A stretch of 64,000 bases of DNA, from positions 868,001 through 932,000 of the forward strand of contig AP018533.1 in the NCBI GenBank assembly GCA_003573975.1, read 5' to 3'. Origin of the DNA: Clostridiales bacterium CCNA10. GTDB lineage: Bacteria > Bacillota > Clostridia > Oscillospirales > Oscillospiraceae. This document shows, one piece after another, positions 7,797 to 15,861 of this stretch; positions within the stretch are counted from its first letter, which is position 1; each line of letters opens with the position of its first letter. Both the position numbers and the translations under genes were made by a program. The notes beneath the pieces are model-generated. The model saw only the letters and a program-made list of their open reading frames with translations. It did not search any database and was not told the DNA's origin.

Positions 7797-8018
7797 GTGA
7801 AAAGCAACGGTAAACTTTGCCCCCTGGGGAAGCTCGTCGTCAAGGCGCTCACCGACCAGGACAAGACGAAGACGCAGCTCGCCGCCGAGATCGGCACGTC
7901 GCCGCAGTATCTAAGCTACATTCTCTACGGCGTCCGGTCGGGCGAGAAGTACCTCCCGGCGATCATCGCGGCCCTCAACCTCGACCCCCGGAAGGTCGAG
8001 AAGGTAACGGCAGCGTAA
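7797..8018 (+). CDS. Small HTH DNA-binding protein (Ner position)
   Basis: 73 aa from GTG with AAGGAGG upstream. It contains KTKTQLAAEIGTSPQYLSYI, a helix-turn-helix with the usual Gln and small residues of XRE/Cro-like proteins. In Mu the small DNA-binding protein Ner lies directly before the transposase and represses early transcription and the repressor promoter; this gene is in that position. Functional equivalence is inferred. Confidence 0.75.
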   Translation: MKSNGKLCPLGKLVVKALTDQDKTKTQLAAEIGTSPQYLSYILYGVRSGEKYLPAIIAALNLDPRKVEKVTAA

Positions 8019-8040
8019 CACCAGGAAGGGAGGGACAGGA

Positions 8041-10110
8041 GTGCCGGACGTATTCATCGGGCTCAAGGAGGCCGCAGCCTTCGAGGGTATCAGCTACGAC
8101 ACCATTAAAAAGCGGGTTCAGAGAAACCCCCAGCAGTACAAGACCAAAATGCAGCCCAGCGAGGCGGGCGGACGCGAGCAAGTCCTTGTCTCCGTCGACT
8201 CCCTCACAGCCAAGGGCCGGAAGGCGTGGCGGGCGGCACAGAAGATAGACGGGAGGGATGTCGTCATAGAGAAGCGAACAGAGTCCGCGCCCTGGTATGT
8301 GGGCGTCGACCTCAACCACTACACCGAGCAGCACAAGAAGGCGTTCTACGAGGCCGTCGAGCTGGCGGCGAGGGTGCAAGACTTCATCGACTACGACGGC
8401 CCCGACCGCACGGCCTACGCCGAGCGGTACGCGCTGGGCCTGGGAGTGAGTCTCCCGACCCTCTACCGCTACGTCGACAACATCCTCAAGGCGAACGCCT
8501 GGGCCCTCAAGATGGAGAAGGAGGACGGCCAGAGCCGGGACTATTTCCGGGCGCTGTCCTTGTGTCGGAAGCCGAAGGCGACCGCCACCTTCCCGAGTCT
8601 CACGGATGAGCAAAAGGCGCTCATTCAAAATATATGGTTCGACCGGCGCTTCGCGGCCAACCTGGGAACGATCGAAATGCTCTACGAGAAGTTCGAGGAG
8701 GTCGCCGAGGGCCGGGGCTGGGAGAACTACCCCAGCATCAAGACGGTCGCCCGGTACATCAAGCACCTCATGGACAGCCGGGGCGGAGAGTCGGCCCGCT
8801 ACCTCGCGGCCAACGGCTCCCGGGAGTGGAAGAACAAGAAGATGCTCAAGGGCAAGCGCGACGCGACGAGCCTCAAGGTCATGGAGTACGTCGTCGGCGA
8901 CGAGCACACCTTCGACTTTTGGGTTCAGTGGGTCGCCCCGAACGGGAAGATCAAGGCCGTCCGCCCGAAGCTCGTCGCATGGATGGACATGCGGAGCCGG
9001 GCGATCGTGGGCGACGTGGCTTGTGTGGACGCCAACAACCAGACCCTCAAGGAGAGCCTCGTCAAGATGCTCTACTCCCACCCGGGCGGCGTCCCCCACA
9101 TCCTCCACGTCGACAACGGCAAGGACTACACGGCGAAGACCATGACCGGCCAGAGCCGCAAGAAGCGGAACATCGACTTCGAGTTCGACGCCGAGACCGT
9201 GGGCTTCTACCAGAGTATCGGCATCGAGGAGGTCGGGCGGTCGCTCCCCTATCAGCCGTGGGACAAGCCGATCGAGCGCTTCTTCTCGACCGTGTGCTCC
9301 AAGTTCTCGAAATGGTTCGAGAGCTACACGGGCACCCTCACCGGCTCCAAGACCTACGCCAAACGGCAGAAGGACGTCGACGGTATGCTCGAGCGCGGCG
9401 AGCTGCTGACGATGGAGGAGTTCTTCGAGGCGTGGACGAAGTGGAAGAACGAGAAGTACCACACCCGGGAGCACCGGGGCCTCAAGGACGCGGGCGAGAA
9501 GTGGATCACGCCGATCTCCCTCTTTGAGAACGGCGAGCGCTATGAGAAGGCAGCTCCGCCCCGCGAGTATGCGGCGATGCTGCTCATGAAGGCCGACACC
9601 GCCCGCGTGACGAACCAGGGGATCAACAAGTTCGGCACCCTCTACACGGACTACGAGCTTTGTCACTACGTCGGCAAGCATGTCGGCATCAAGTGGGACA
9701 TCGACGACGTCACGAAGCTCTACGTCTTCGACCAGGAGGGCCGGAAGATATGCGAAGCCGTCTCCGCCGAGCTGCTGGCCTTCGGGCCCCACTGTTCGCA
9801 AGCGGCGCTCGAGCGCCACCTCCGCGACCAGAAGCGGCAGGAGAAGGAAATGCGGGAGATCCTGGACAGCATGACGCGGCCCTACGAGCTCCGCGTCCAG
9901 GAGGGCGGACGGCCCTCCGAGGCGGTCGGCATGATCGACTTGACCATCAAGGCGGATCGGCCCTCGAAGCTCATCTCCCTCCCGAACGACAAGGAGTTCC
10001 GGGCGGAGATGGCCACGAACCGAAAGACCGGGAAGAAGGCATCCGGGGACGAGTTCCTCGGGAAAAAGGCAGACGACGCCCTCGCTCGCTTGAGGGCTAT
10101 GAACGAATAG
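8041..10110 (+). CDS. A: Mu-like transposase A (DDE)
   Basis: 689 aa from GTG. The N-terminal region is a winged-helix/HTH end-binding part (MPDVFIGLKEAAAFEGISYD). The central RNase-H-like DDE core has aspartate in DEHTFDFWV (about 287-291), aspartate in HVDNGKDY (about 358) and glutamate in KPIERFF (about 411), followed by the Mu-transposase C-terminal beta-barrel and a basic helical tail that would contact the MuB-like ATPase. It cuts and joins phage ends at integration and in replicative transposition. Length is close to Mu A (663 aa). Binding sites are proposed at 4429-4516 and 40414-40482. Confidence 0.95.
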   Translation: MPDVFIGLKEAAAFEGISYDTIKKRVQRNPQQYKTKMQPSEAGGREQVLVSVDSLTAKGRKAWRAAQKIDGRDVVIEKRTESAPWYVGVDLNHYTEQHKKAFYEAVELAARVQDFIDYDGPDRTAYAERYALGLGVSLPTLYRYVDNILKANAWALKMEKEDGQSRDYFRALSLCRKPKATATFPSLTDEQKALIQNIWFDRRFAANLGTIEMLYEKFEEVAEGRGWENYPSIKTVARYIKHLMDSRGGESARYLAANGSREWKNKKMLKGKRDATSLKVMEYVVGDEHTFDFWVQWVAPNGKIKAVRPKLVAWMDMRSRAIVGDVACVDANNQTLKESLVKMLYSHPGGVPHILHVDNGKDYTAKTMTGQSRKKRNIDFEFDAETVGFYQSIGIEEVGRSLPYQPWDKPIERFFSTVCSKFSKWFESYTGTLTGSKTYAKRQKDVDGMLERGELLTMEEFFEAWTKWKNEKYHTREHRGLKDAGEKWITPISLFENGERYEKAAPPREYAAMLLMKADTARVTNQGINKFGTLYTDYELCHYVGKHVGIKWDIDDVTKLYVFDQEGRKICEAVSAELLAFGPHCSQAALERHLRDQKRQEKEMREILDSMTRPYELRVQEGGRPSEAVGMIDLTIKADRPSKLISLPNDKEFRAEMATNRKTGKKASGDEFLGKKADDALARLRAMNE

Positions 10111-10120
10111 GAGGAACAAC

Positions 10121-11095
10121 ATGGAAATCACAGCAGCAGCGGCCCAGGCCACAACCTACACCACCGGCAAGACCCTTGCCGAGCAGATCAACGACTACCT
10201 CGCAGTCTCGAAGACCAGCATCGCCACCCTGGCGAGCGAGATCCCGGGCTATTCCCGCCCGACGATCTCCCGCTACCTCTCCGGCAAGTACGAGGGGGAC
10301 ATCTCCACCATCGAGAAGCTCCTCGCGGACTGGCTGGCCCAGCACACCGGCGAGGCCGTGGCGCTCCCGGAGCCGGGGCGCAAGACCGGACGGAAGCCCG
10401 TCTTCTATGAGAGCCGGGACGCCCTCAAGGTGCTCGGCGTGTGTCAAAGCTGTCAAGAGTACATCGGCCTCGGCATCGTGGTCGCCCGCAGCGGCTACGG
10501 CAAGACCTACTCCCTCCGGCAGTACGCGAAGCTCCCCCGGGTCGCCTACATTGAGTGCGACGACACCATGAGCAGCCGCGATCTTGTGGAGGCGATCGAG
10601 AAGTCCCTCGGCATCCCCAGCGGCTACGGCACTATCTGGCGCAGGGTCAACGGCATCCGGGACTTCTTCAACACGAACAAGGGATACCTCCTCATCATCG
10701 ACGAGGCGGACAAGCTCGTCTCGAAGTACACCCAAAAGAAGATGGAGATCCTCCGGGCGATCTTCGACCAATCCGACGTGGGGCTCGTCATCGCCGGAGA
10801 GCCGAAGCTCGAAGCGCAGATCAAGACCTACCTCGCCCGCATGGCGAACCGGGTCGACTTCTATGTCTCCCTCAAGGGGCTCGACCCCTCGGAGGTGGAG
10901 GGCTACCTCGAGGGCTTCGAGGTAGATCCCGACGCGATGGTCGAGCTCAAGGCCCGGGCCTGCAACATGCAGACCGGATGCTTCCGACTCCTCGACCGAA
11001 CCCTCTCCAACGTCACCCGCATCCTTGAGGAGCGCGGCGAGAGAGTCGTCACCGTGAAGATCATCGAGCAAGCCTCGAGCCTCATGATGCTCTAA
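10121..11095 (+). CDS. B: MuB-like transposition AAA+ ATPase
   Basis: 324 aa. Residues about 15-60 are a helix-turn-helix (TLASEIPGYSRPTISRYLSG). An AAA+ domain follows with Walker A ARSGYGKTYS (about 122-131) and Walker B LLIIDEADKL (about 189-198). MuB binds target DNA, delivers it to the transpososome and gives target immunity by avoiding transposase-bound DNA. Immediately downstream of the transposase with GGAGGAA at its start, as in Mu. Confidence 0.93.
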   Translation: MEITAAAAQATTYTTGKTLAEQINDYLAVSKTSIATLASEIPGYSRPTISRYLSGKYEGDISTIEKLLADWLAQHTGEAVALPEPGRKTGRKPVFYESRDALKVLGVCQSCQEYIGLGIVVARSGYGKTYSLRQYAKLPRVAYIECDDTMSSRDLVEAIEKSLGIPSGYGTIWRRVNGIRDFFNTNKGYLLIIDEADKLVSKYTQKKMEILRAIFDQSDVGLVIAGEPKLEAQIKTYLARMANRVDFYVSLKGLDPSEVEGYLEGFEVDPDAMVELKARACNMQTGCFRLLDRTLSNVTRILEERGERVVTVKIIEQASSLMML

Positions 11096-11115
11096 CACGG
11101 AAGGGGGCCGGGACA

Positions 11116-11502
11116 ATGAAAATGAGAAAGCAGCGTCTCATGGGTCTCGCTATGCTGGCGATCACCGCCCTCATCCTGGTCATGGCCCGAGGCGGGAAGA
11201 CGCCGGAGGACAGCGACGCGACCGCCGCTCTCCTCACCGGGCCGCTCGGCCTCTATATGCTCCTCTCTAAGACCTACATCCTATACGAAGACAAGGAGCC
11301 GAAGGAGGCCACCGAAGCAAGCCGCAGCGGGGAGGCAACTCCCCGGGCATATATCAACAAGCACAGAAAGGAAGGAGCCTACACATGGCAAGGAAAAGAG
11401 TGGTCGAACCCTCCGGGGTCAAGACCTGGGAGGACGCGAACGACGCCCTCCGTCAGATTGCAGAAGCGCAGCTCGCCGTCCAGGACATTGAGGGCGAGAT
11501 GA
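11116..11502 (+). CDS. Small phage membrane protein
   Basis: 128 aa with an unusual 118-bp overlap with the following gam gene. The N-terminal part is hydrophobic (RLMGLAMLAITALILVMARG, then LLTGPLGLYMLLSKTYILY), giving two membrane segments and a charged tail. The C-terminal about 40 residues fall in the gam overlap and are low-complexity Arg/Ser/Pro, so the native end may be earlier and a frameshift is possible. Function unknown. Confidence 0.6.
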   Translation: MKMRKQRLMGLAMLAITALILVMARGGKTPEDSDATAALLTGPLGLYMLLSKTYILYEDKEPKEATEASRSGEATPRAYINKHRKEGAYTWQGKEWSNPPGSRPGRTRTTPSVRLQKRSSPSRTLRAR

Positions 11503-11906
11503 ACAAGCAGATCCTCGGGGCCAAGAAGGCCGCAGAGGAGCAGAGCAAGCCCCACAAGGACAGGATCGCCAAGCTCGAGCGCGAGCTCAAGGACTTCGTC
11601 ACCGAACACCGGGCGGACATGGGGAAGGCGAAGTCGAAGATCCTCACCTTCGGCGAGGTCGGCTTCCGGCTCTCGACCTCCGTGTCCCTCCCCAGGGCGA
11701 AGGAGAAGATCGAGGAGATCATCCGCCGCCTCAAGAACCGGCAGATGATGGACTGCATCGTCGTCAAGGAGGACGTCTCGAAGGAGGCCCTCAAGAAGTA
11801 CGGCGAGGACACCGTCAACGCGGTCGGCGCTACCTGGAAGCAGCAAGACGTCTTCGGCTACGAGCTGGACTTCGCGAAGCTGGAACAGGTCAAGAGCGGC
11901 ATGTAA
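11385..11906 (+). CDS. gam: Host-nuclease inhibitor Gam-like
   Basis: 173 aa, highly charged with a long helical coiled-coil first half (about 15-85) and a C-terminal beta region including SKILTFGEVGFRLSTSVSLP. This is the Mu Gam layout, a Ku-like protein that binds double-strand ends and blocks RecBCD/AddAB-type exonucleases. Ribosome site AAGGAAGGAG before the ATG. In Mu, gam also follows the A-B transposition genes. Confidence 0.88.
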   Translation: MARKRVVEPSGVKTWEDANDALRQIAEAQLAVQDIEGEMNKQILGAKKAAEEQSKPHKDRIAKLERELKDFVTEHRADMGKAKSKILTFGEVGFRLSTSVSLPRAKEKIEEIIRRLKNRQMMDCIVVKEDVSKEALKKYGEDTVNAVGATWKQQDVFGYELDFAKLEQVKSGM

Positions 11907-11919
11907 GGGGGCGGGCTTC

Positions 11920-12499
11920 ATGCGGGTCGACATCACCACCACGAGAAAGAAGTACCGGGTCATCTACGCCGACCCTCCATGGAAGTTCAGCAGCAAGGAA
12001 GCAACTGGAAAAACGCGGGGGGGGGGTAATTTCTACCACCTATAAACCCCTCGAAGCGGTCTATCCGACCATGACCACCGAGGCCCTCAAGGAGCTCGAC
12101 GTCGGGCGCATCGCCCACCGAGACGCGGCGCTCTTTATGTGGGCCACCGACGCCCACATCCCGGACGCCCTCGAGCTCTATCGGGCGTGGGGGTTCCGGT
12201 ATGTGACCGTCGCCTTTGTGTGGTCGAAGAAGACCGTCAACGGGAAGACCGTCTCGAACCTCGCGCCCTGGACGCTCAAAAACTGTGAGCTTTGCCTCAT
12301 GGGGACGCGGGGCCGGATGGTTCAGTACAAGCAGAAGAACAACATCCCGCAGCTCGTGGAGGCCGTGAGAACGCGGCACAGCGAGAAGCCGGAGGAAGTC
12401 CGCCGCCGCATCGAGGAGCTGTTCGGGGACGTCCCCCGGATCGAACTCTTTGCCCGGAAAAGGTTCCACGGCTGGGACTGTTGGGGAAACGAGGTGTAA
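11920..12499 (+). pseudogene. MT-A70-type DNA adenine methyltransferase, frame broken at a 10-G tract
   Basis: The ATG at 11920 gives MRVDITTTRKKYRVIYADPPW, with the catalytic DPPW motif of MT-A70-like N6-adenine methyltransferases at residues 18-21. Ten consecutive G (12017-12026) shift the frame and the ORF stops at 12043 after 41 residues. The remainder (TTEALKELDVGRIA, then FMWATDAHIPDALELYRAWG, ending at 12499) continues in the +1 frame. Nine or twelve G would restore a single protein of about 193 aa. Phages use such enzymes to methylate their DNA against host restriction. The frame is either phase-variable or an assembly error in the homopolymer. Confidence 0.88.
12017..12026. repeat. 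Poly-G tract (10 G) in methyltransferase gene
   Basis: Ten consecutive G directly after the DPPW-coding region. Length 10 puts the gene out of frame; 9 or 12 would put it in frame. Such tracts are classic slipped-strand contingency sites, often in modification genes. Confidence 0.85.
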
Positions 12500-12502
12500 A
12501 TC

Positions 12503-12958
12503 ATGGCAGCAACACGCAGCGGAAGGAAGCTCCCCTCCATCCGCACACTATGGGCGATCGCGAAGTCGCCCGAGCTCCGGCTCTCGGACGAAGACCTTCA
12601 CGGGGTCGTGTACCGGGAGACCGGCAAGGAGAGCATGAAGAAGCTGACGCAGGGCGAGATCACCGACGTCGCCCGCGTCCTGCAAAACATGAAGGACAGC
12701 GCCGCCCGGAGTATCGGCGACAAACGGACGGACGAGGGCGGCAACCCCACCACCGAACGGCAGCGCCGGAAGATCTACGCGCTCACCGAGGCCCTGGGGT
12801 GGAACAACGACAAGCGCCGGATCGAGGGCTTTGTGAAGCGGATGACCGGCATCGACCGGCTCGAGTGGCTGAACACGGCCCAGTGTGAGAAGGTCATCGA
12901 GGGCCTCAAGGCGATCCTTGCCAGAGAGCAGCGGAAGGGGGCCGGGCGGGATGGATAA
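12503..12958 (+). CDS. gemA: GemA-like regulatory protein (Mu gp16 family)
   Basis: 151 aa. The pattern RTLWAIAKSPELRLSDEDLH, GKESMKKLTQGE, then RQRRKIYALTEALGW and FVKRMTGIDRLEWLNTAQ matches the DUF1018/GemA family of Mu-like phages. Mu GemA alters host gene expression and DNA supercoiling; the mechanism is poorly defined. Third base after the methyltransferase stop begins this ATG region, so they are co-transcribed. Confidence 0.88.
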   Translation: MAATRSGRKLPSIRTLWAIAKSPELRLSDEDLHGVVYRETGKESMKKLTQGEITDVARVLQNMKDSAARSIGDKRTDEGGNPTTERQRRKIYALTEALGWNNDKRRIEGFVKRMTGIDRLEWLNTAQCEKVIEGLKAILAREQRKGAGRDG

Positions 12959-13310
12959 CGAGAACCAGCGGGAGCTCGATGTCCTGGCCGCGCTGGAAGG
13001 CATCCACCGGATGCAAGAGAGCATCCGGGACACGGAGCTGGACATGGTGGTGGAGACCGGGATCATCTTCCTCCGCTTGCACTATCAGCGGCTCCCGCCC
13101 GGAGTGGCCCGCCGTCTGACGGAGATCTCGCCCCGGGACGTGGCGGAGGTGTCGGAGGTCATCCGGGAGAATGGCGCGACGCCGGAGCAGCGGCGAAGCC
13201 TGGGCGACCGACTGGCGAGCGACGCAGCCGTCGCCCAGGTCATCCGGGCGGCGAATGTCTACCGGGAGCGGCTGGGCTACGGCCCGCTCGAGTCGGAGGT
13301 GGAGGCGTGA
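12951..13310 (+). CDS. Phage hypothetical protein
   Basis: 119 aa starting MDNENQRELDVLAALEGIHR; the ATG overlaps the gemA stop by 8 bp. Entirely helical by composition, mixed charge, no membrane segment or recognised motif. The final 4 bp overlap the next start. Early-region position only; function unknown. Confidence 0.7.
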   Translation: MDNENQRELDVLAALEGIHRMQESIRDTELDMVVETGIIFLRLHYQRLPPGVARRLTEISPRDVAEVSEVIRENGATPEQRRSLGDRLASDAAVAQVIRAANVYRERLGYGPLESEVEA

Positions 13311-13591
13311 GCGGGCGGAAGGCTGGGGCGATGGGGCTTGTCGAGAGGCTCGCCGCCGCCCTGGCCGTGAACGAGATCGTCCGCTCCCGGCGCTTCCTGG
13401 GAGAGCACACCAGCAAGGAAGACCGCGAGGAGCTGCTCAAGCTCACGGCCTCCGAGCTCACCTCGACGGCCCAGGTGCTCGCCTCCGCCGTGCATCTCCG
13501 GCAGCAGGTGGAGACGGCGGAGTTCACGCGGGCCCTCATAGAGCAGCAGAAGGCCGCGCAGCAGCCCCCAGGCGGGCCGCTTGCGTGTTAA
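13307..13591 (+). CDS. Phage hypothetical protein
   Basis: 94 aa from GTG overlapping the preceding stop (GTGA). Sequence SGRKAGAMGLVERLAAALAV is helical and alanine-rich, and the rest (TASELTSTAQVLASAVHLRQ) is also helical. No signal peptide or known domain. Part of a tightly overlapped early gene block. Confidence 0.65.
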   Translation: MSGRKAGAMGLVERLAAALAVNEIVRSRRFLGEHTSKEDREELLKLTASELTSTAQVLASAVHLRQQVETAEFTRALIEQQKAAQQPPGGPLAC

Positions 13592-13603
13592 AGGGGGAAC
13601 GGT

Positions 13604-13987
13604 ATGCCGACGAAGAAGAAACGCCTCACACAGCGCGAGAAGGCCGAGAGGGCGAAGATGAAGAAGGAGCTCCAAGCGGAAGGAGTCCTTCCGCCGGACA
13701 AGCCGCGCCTCAACCGGAAGAAGTTCGCCCGGGAAACCTGGGCAGAGTGGAAGGAGTTCTTCGAGAGAGACCCCATTCTCGCGGAGGTTCGCCTTCTTCG
13801 GGCCGTCGAGTTCGTGGCGGGCCCAGAAGTGCCGAAGATCACGCCGGAGCAGATCGGCGTCTTCAAGACCCTCAAGATCGCGATCGAGCTCGACAAGTTC
13901 CTTCGACGCCTGGAAGCGGAGGGCCGAAAACAATACACAATCGGGGAACTGTTCGACGAGGTCTTCTTCCCCGTTTGGAAACTATAA
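13604..13987 (+). CDS. Phage hypothetical protein, basic
   Basis: 127 aa, strongly basic N-terminus (MPTKKKRLTQREKAERAKMK) followed by a helical region ending in FFPVWKL. AAAGGGGG lies before the ATG. The Lys/Arg-rich start suggests nucleic-acid contact, but no family was recognised. Confidence 0.7.
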   Translation: MPTKKKRLTQREKAERAKMKKELQAEGVLPPDKPRLNRKKFARETWAEWKEFFERDPILAEVRLLRAVEFVAGPEVPKITPEQIGVFKTLKIAIELDKFLRRLEAEGRKQYTIGELFDEVFFPVWKL

Positions 13988-14005
13988 GGAGGTAAACAAC
14001 ACACT

Positions 14006-14113
14006 ATGAACGACAACATCAACACCAGACCGGCACAGGAGCCGGAGATCAACGAAGCGGACGGGGAGCCCATCTTCCACGCCGACGAGGAGGAGGGTGA
14101 GGATCATGAGTAA
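14006..14113 (+). CDS. Small acidic phage peptide
   Basis: 35 aa (MNDNINTRPAQEPEINEADG, ending HADEEEGEDHE) with an excellent AAGGAGGT 12 nt before the ATG. The stop overlaps the endolysin start by 8 bp, so it probably couples translation of the endolysin. Very acidic; no function can be named. Confidence 0.6.
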   Translation: MNDNINTRPAQEPEINEADGEPIFHADEEEGEDHE

Positions 14114-15386
14114 GAAGATTTGTCTCGACGCCGGGCATGTCGGCAGCAAATACAACCAGAGCCCCGTCGTGAAGACCTACTACGAAAGCGCGATGGTTTG
14201 GGCGCTGCATCTCAAGCTCAAGGCCCAGCTCGAGGCCCGGGGCTTCCAGGTCGTCACCACGCGGGCGAGCATCGACACCGACCTCGGCGTCTACGAGCGC
14301 GGAACGGCCTCGAAGGGGTGCGACGTCTTCATCTCTCTCCACTCCAACGCTTGCGGCACGGAGAGCGTCGACTACCCCGTCGTCTACCGGGCCTACGACA
14401 ACAAGAACAACGTCGACACCCTGGCCCTCAAGCTGGCGAAGAAGGTCGGCGAGCTTATGGGAACCACCCAGGCCGGGCGGACGGCCACCCGGAAGAACAG
14501 CTCCGGCGGCGAATACTACGGCGTCCTCCGTGGTGCTCGGGCGGTCGGGACGCCCTACTACATGCTCATCGAGCACAGCTTCCACACAAACACGAAGGCG
14601 ACGAAATGGCTCTCCGAGGACGCCAACCTGGACAAGCTGGCCGTCGCCGAGGCTGACATCCTGGCGGAGTTCTTCGGGATGGAGAGCTCCACCGAAACCG
14701 AGAAGACAGCGATCATGGGCAAGGCCCAGGCCACCGCGTCGCAGATGGCCGCGTTCTGCTTGAGCAAGAACGCCTCCCCGCAGCTCCCGAGCTGCACCGT
14801 GGAGGAGCTGGCCCGCATGTTCATCGAGGAGGGCGAGGCCGAGGGCGTCCGGGGCGACGTGGCCTTCGCACAGAGCCTCCACGAAACCGGCTATTTTAAG
14901 TTCGGCGGGATCGTCCTTCCGTCTCAAAATAACTATGCCGGGATCGGAGCCCTCAATGGGAACGCCGCAGGACAGGCGGCGAGCTTCCCCGACCCGCGCA
15001 CCGGCGTCCGGGCGCAGATCCAGCACCTCAAGGCGTATGCCTCCACCGAGGCCCTGGTGAACGAGTGCGTCGATCCTCGCTTCTCCCTGGTCGTCCGTGG
15101 CGTCGCGCCCTATGTGGAATGGCTGGGCGCGGCGGACAATCCCCAGGGGCGCGGGTGGGCTGTGCCCGGCGCGGGATATGGCGCGAACATCGTGAAGCTG
15201 CTCGGCCAGATCCTCGCCTACAAAGACCCGGGAGACGGATACCCGGAGGGAACGCCCGCATGGCAGAAGGAGGGCTTCGAGATCCTGGTGAAACGCGGGA
15301 TCATCAACTCCCCCGACGTGTGGAAGGCTCGCTTCAATCAGCCGATCATGGTCGGCGAGATCCTGGCGATCATCGGCAGAATGTAA
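14106..15386 (+). CDS. Endolysin: N-acetylmuramoyl-L-alanine amidase plus glucosaminidase
   Basis: 426 aa. Residues 1-195 are an Amidase_3 zinc amidase (CLDAGH near residue 6-11, SLHSNA, and IEHSFH with the catalytic Glu). Residues about 240-370 are a glucosaminidase-type lysozyme domain (FAQSLHETGYFKFGG, NNYAGIGA). The C-terminal about 45 residues (PAWQKEGFEILVKRGI) look like a short SLH/wall-binding-like repeat. It would cut both stem peptide and glycan at lysis. A GTG nine bases earlier is in frame, but GAGGAGG fits the ATG. Placed before the activator rather than in the late operon, which is unusual. Confidence 0.92.
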   Translation: MSKKICLDAGHVGSKYNQSPVVKTYYESAMVWALHLKLKAQLEARGFQVVTTRASIDTDLGVYERGTASKGCDVFISLHSNACGTESVDYPVVYRAYDNKNNVDTLALKLAKKVGELMGTTQAGRTATRKNSSGGEYYGVLRGARAVGTPYYMLIEHSFHTNTKATKWLSEDANLDKLAVAEADILAEFFGMESSTETEKTAIMGKAQATASQMAAFCLSKNASPQLPSCTVEELARMFIEEGEAEGVRGDVAFAQSLHETGYFKFGGIVLPSQNNYAGIGALNGNAAGQAASFPDPRTGVRAQIQHLKAYASTEALVNECVDPRFSLVVRGVAPYVEWLGAADNPQGRGWAVPGAGYGANIVKLLGQILAYKDPGDGYPEGTPAWQKEGFEILVKRGIINSPDVWKARFNQPIMVGEILAIIGRM

Positions 15387-15407
15387 CCGGAAAGGAGGGC
15401 ACAGGAC

Positions 15408-15758
15408 ATGGATGAGCTCGTAAAGGACTTGACCCTGGACATGATTTCCGAAGGTCTCTATCGGATGATCGCCGAGGCAATCGGGACGGATAACTTCTAC
15501 AAGCTGGCCGAGATCGTCGGAGGCACTACGATCTATATCCCGAAGCCCGAGAGCCTCACCCGCCCCGTCCGCGACGCCCGCATCAAGAAAGAGTTCACCG
15601 GCTACAACCACCAGGAACTCGCCCGGAAGTACGGCGTCACCGAGAGATGGGTTCGGCGCATTTGCGGCCCCGGGCAAGCGGAAGGGCAGATCGGGATCTT
15701 CGACTACCTGGAAGACCCTGGGGACGAATACGAGGACGAGGGGCCTTGTAATTCTTAG
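15408..15758 (+). CDS. mor: Mor-like transcription activator
   Basis: 116 aa. The N-terminal dimerisation region (LTLDMISEGLYRMIAEAIGT, GGTTIYIPKPES) and a helix-turn-helix YNHQELARKYGVTERWVRRI match the Mor/C family of Mu-like phages. Mor binds a dyad near -43.5 and recruits RNA polymerase to a promoter lacking a good -35. It is the last gene before the early terminator. A 10-bp palindrome and a -10 without a -35 lie right after it, so it most likely switches on the late operon at 15862. Confidence 0.9.
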   Translation: MDELVKDLTLDMISEGLYRMIAEAIGTDNFYKLAEIVGGTTIYIPKPESLTRPVRDARIKKEFTGYNHQELARKYGVTERWVRRICGPGQAEGQIGIFDYLEDPGDEYEDEGPCNS

Positions 15759-15799
15759 AAGCGCTTCGTATATCAAATTCCATAAAACGACCCTAAAAT
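15758..15799 (+). promoter_or_regulatory. Candidate Mor-dependent late promoter
   Basis: Perfect palindrome GAAGCGCTTC (15758-15767) and TAAAAT -10 (15794-15799), with TATCAA, a poor match, at the -35 place. A start near 15806 puts the palindrome centre at about -43, where Mor binds in Mu. It overlaps the mor stop codon. Confidence 0.6.
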
Positions 15800-15833
15800 A
15801 AGACTACAAGCTGTGCTTGTAGTCTTATTTTTT
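15795..15833 (+). terminator. Early-operon terminator
   Basis: AAAATAAGACTACAAG, CTGTG loop, CTTGTAGTCTTATTTT then T-run. Sixteen paired bases. It would stop early transcripts after mor. The proposed late start near 15806 lies inside the left arm, so late transcripts would lack most of the stem and escape. Confidence 0.9.
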
Positions 15834-15861
15834 ATGCTTAGAGAAGGAGGCAAAAACACAC

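Noticed and set aside
7975..10152. Long minus-strand open frame opposite the transposase
   Set aside because: GC-rich phage genes give long antisense frames; composition is Leu/Arg/Val/Gly-rich without any domain, and the plus strand encodes a complete MuA-like transposase.
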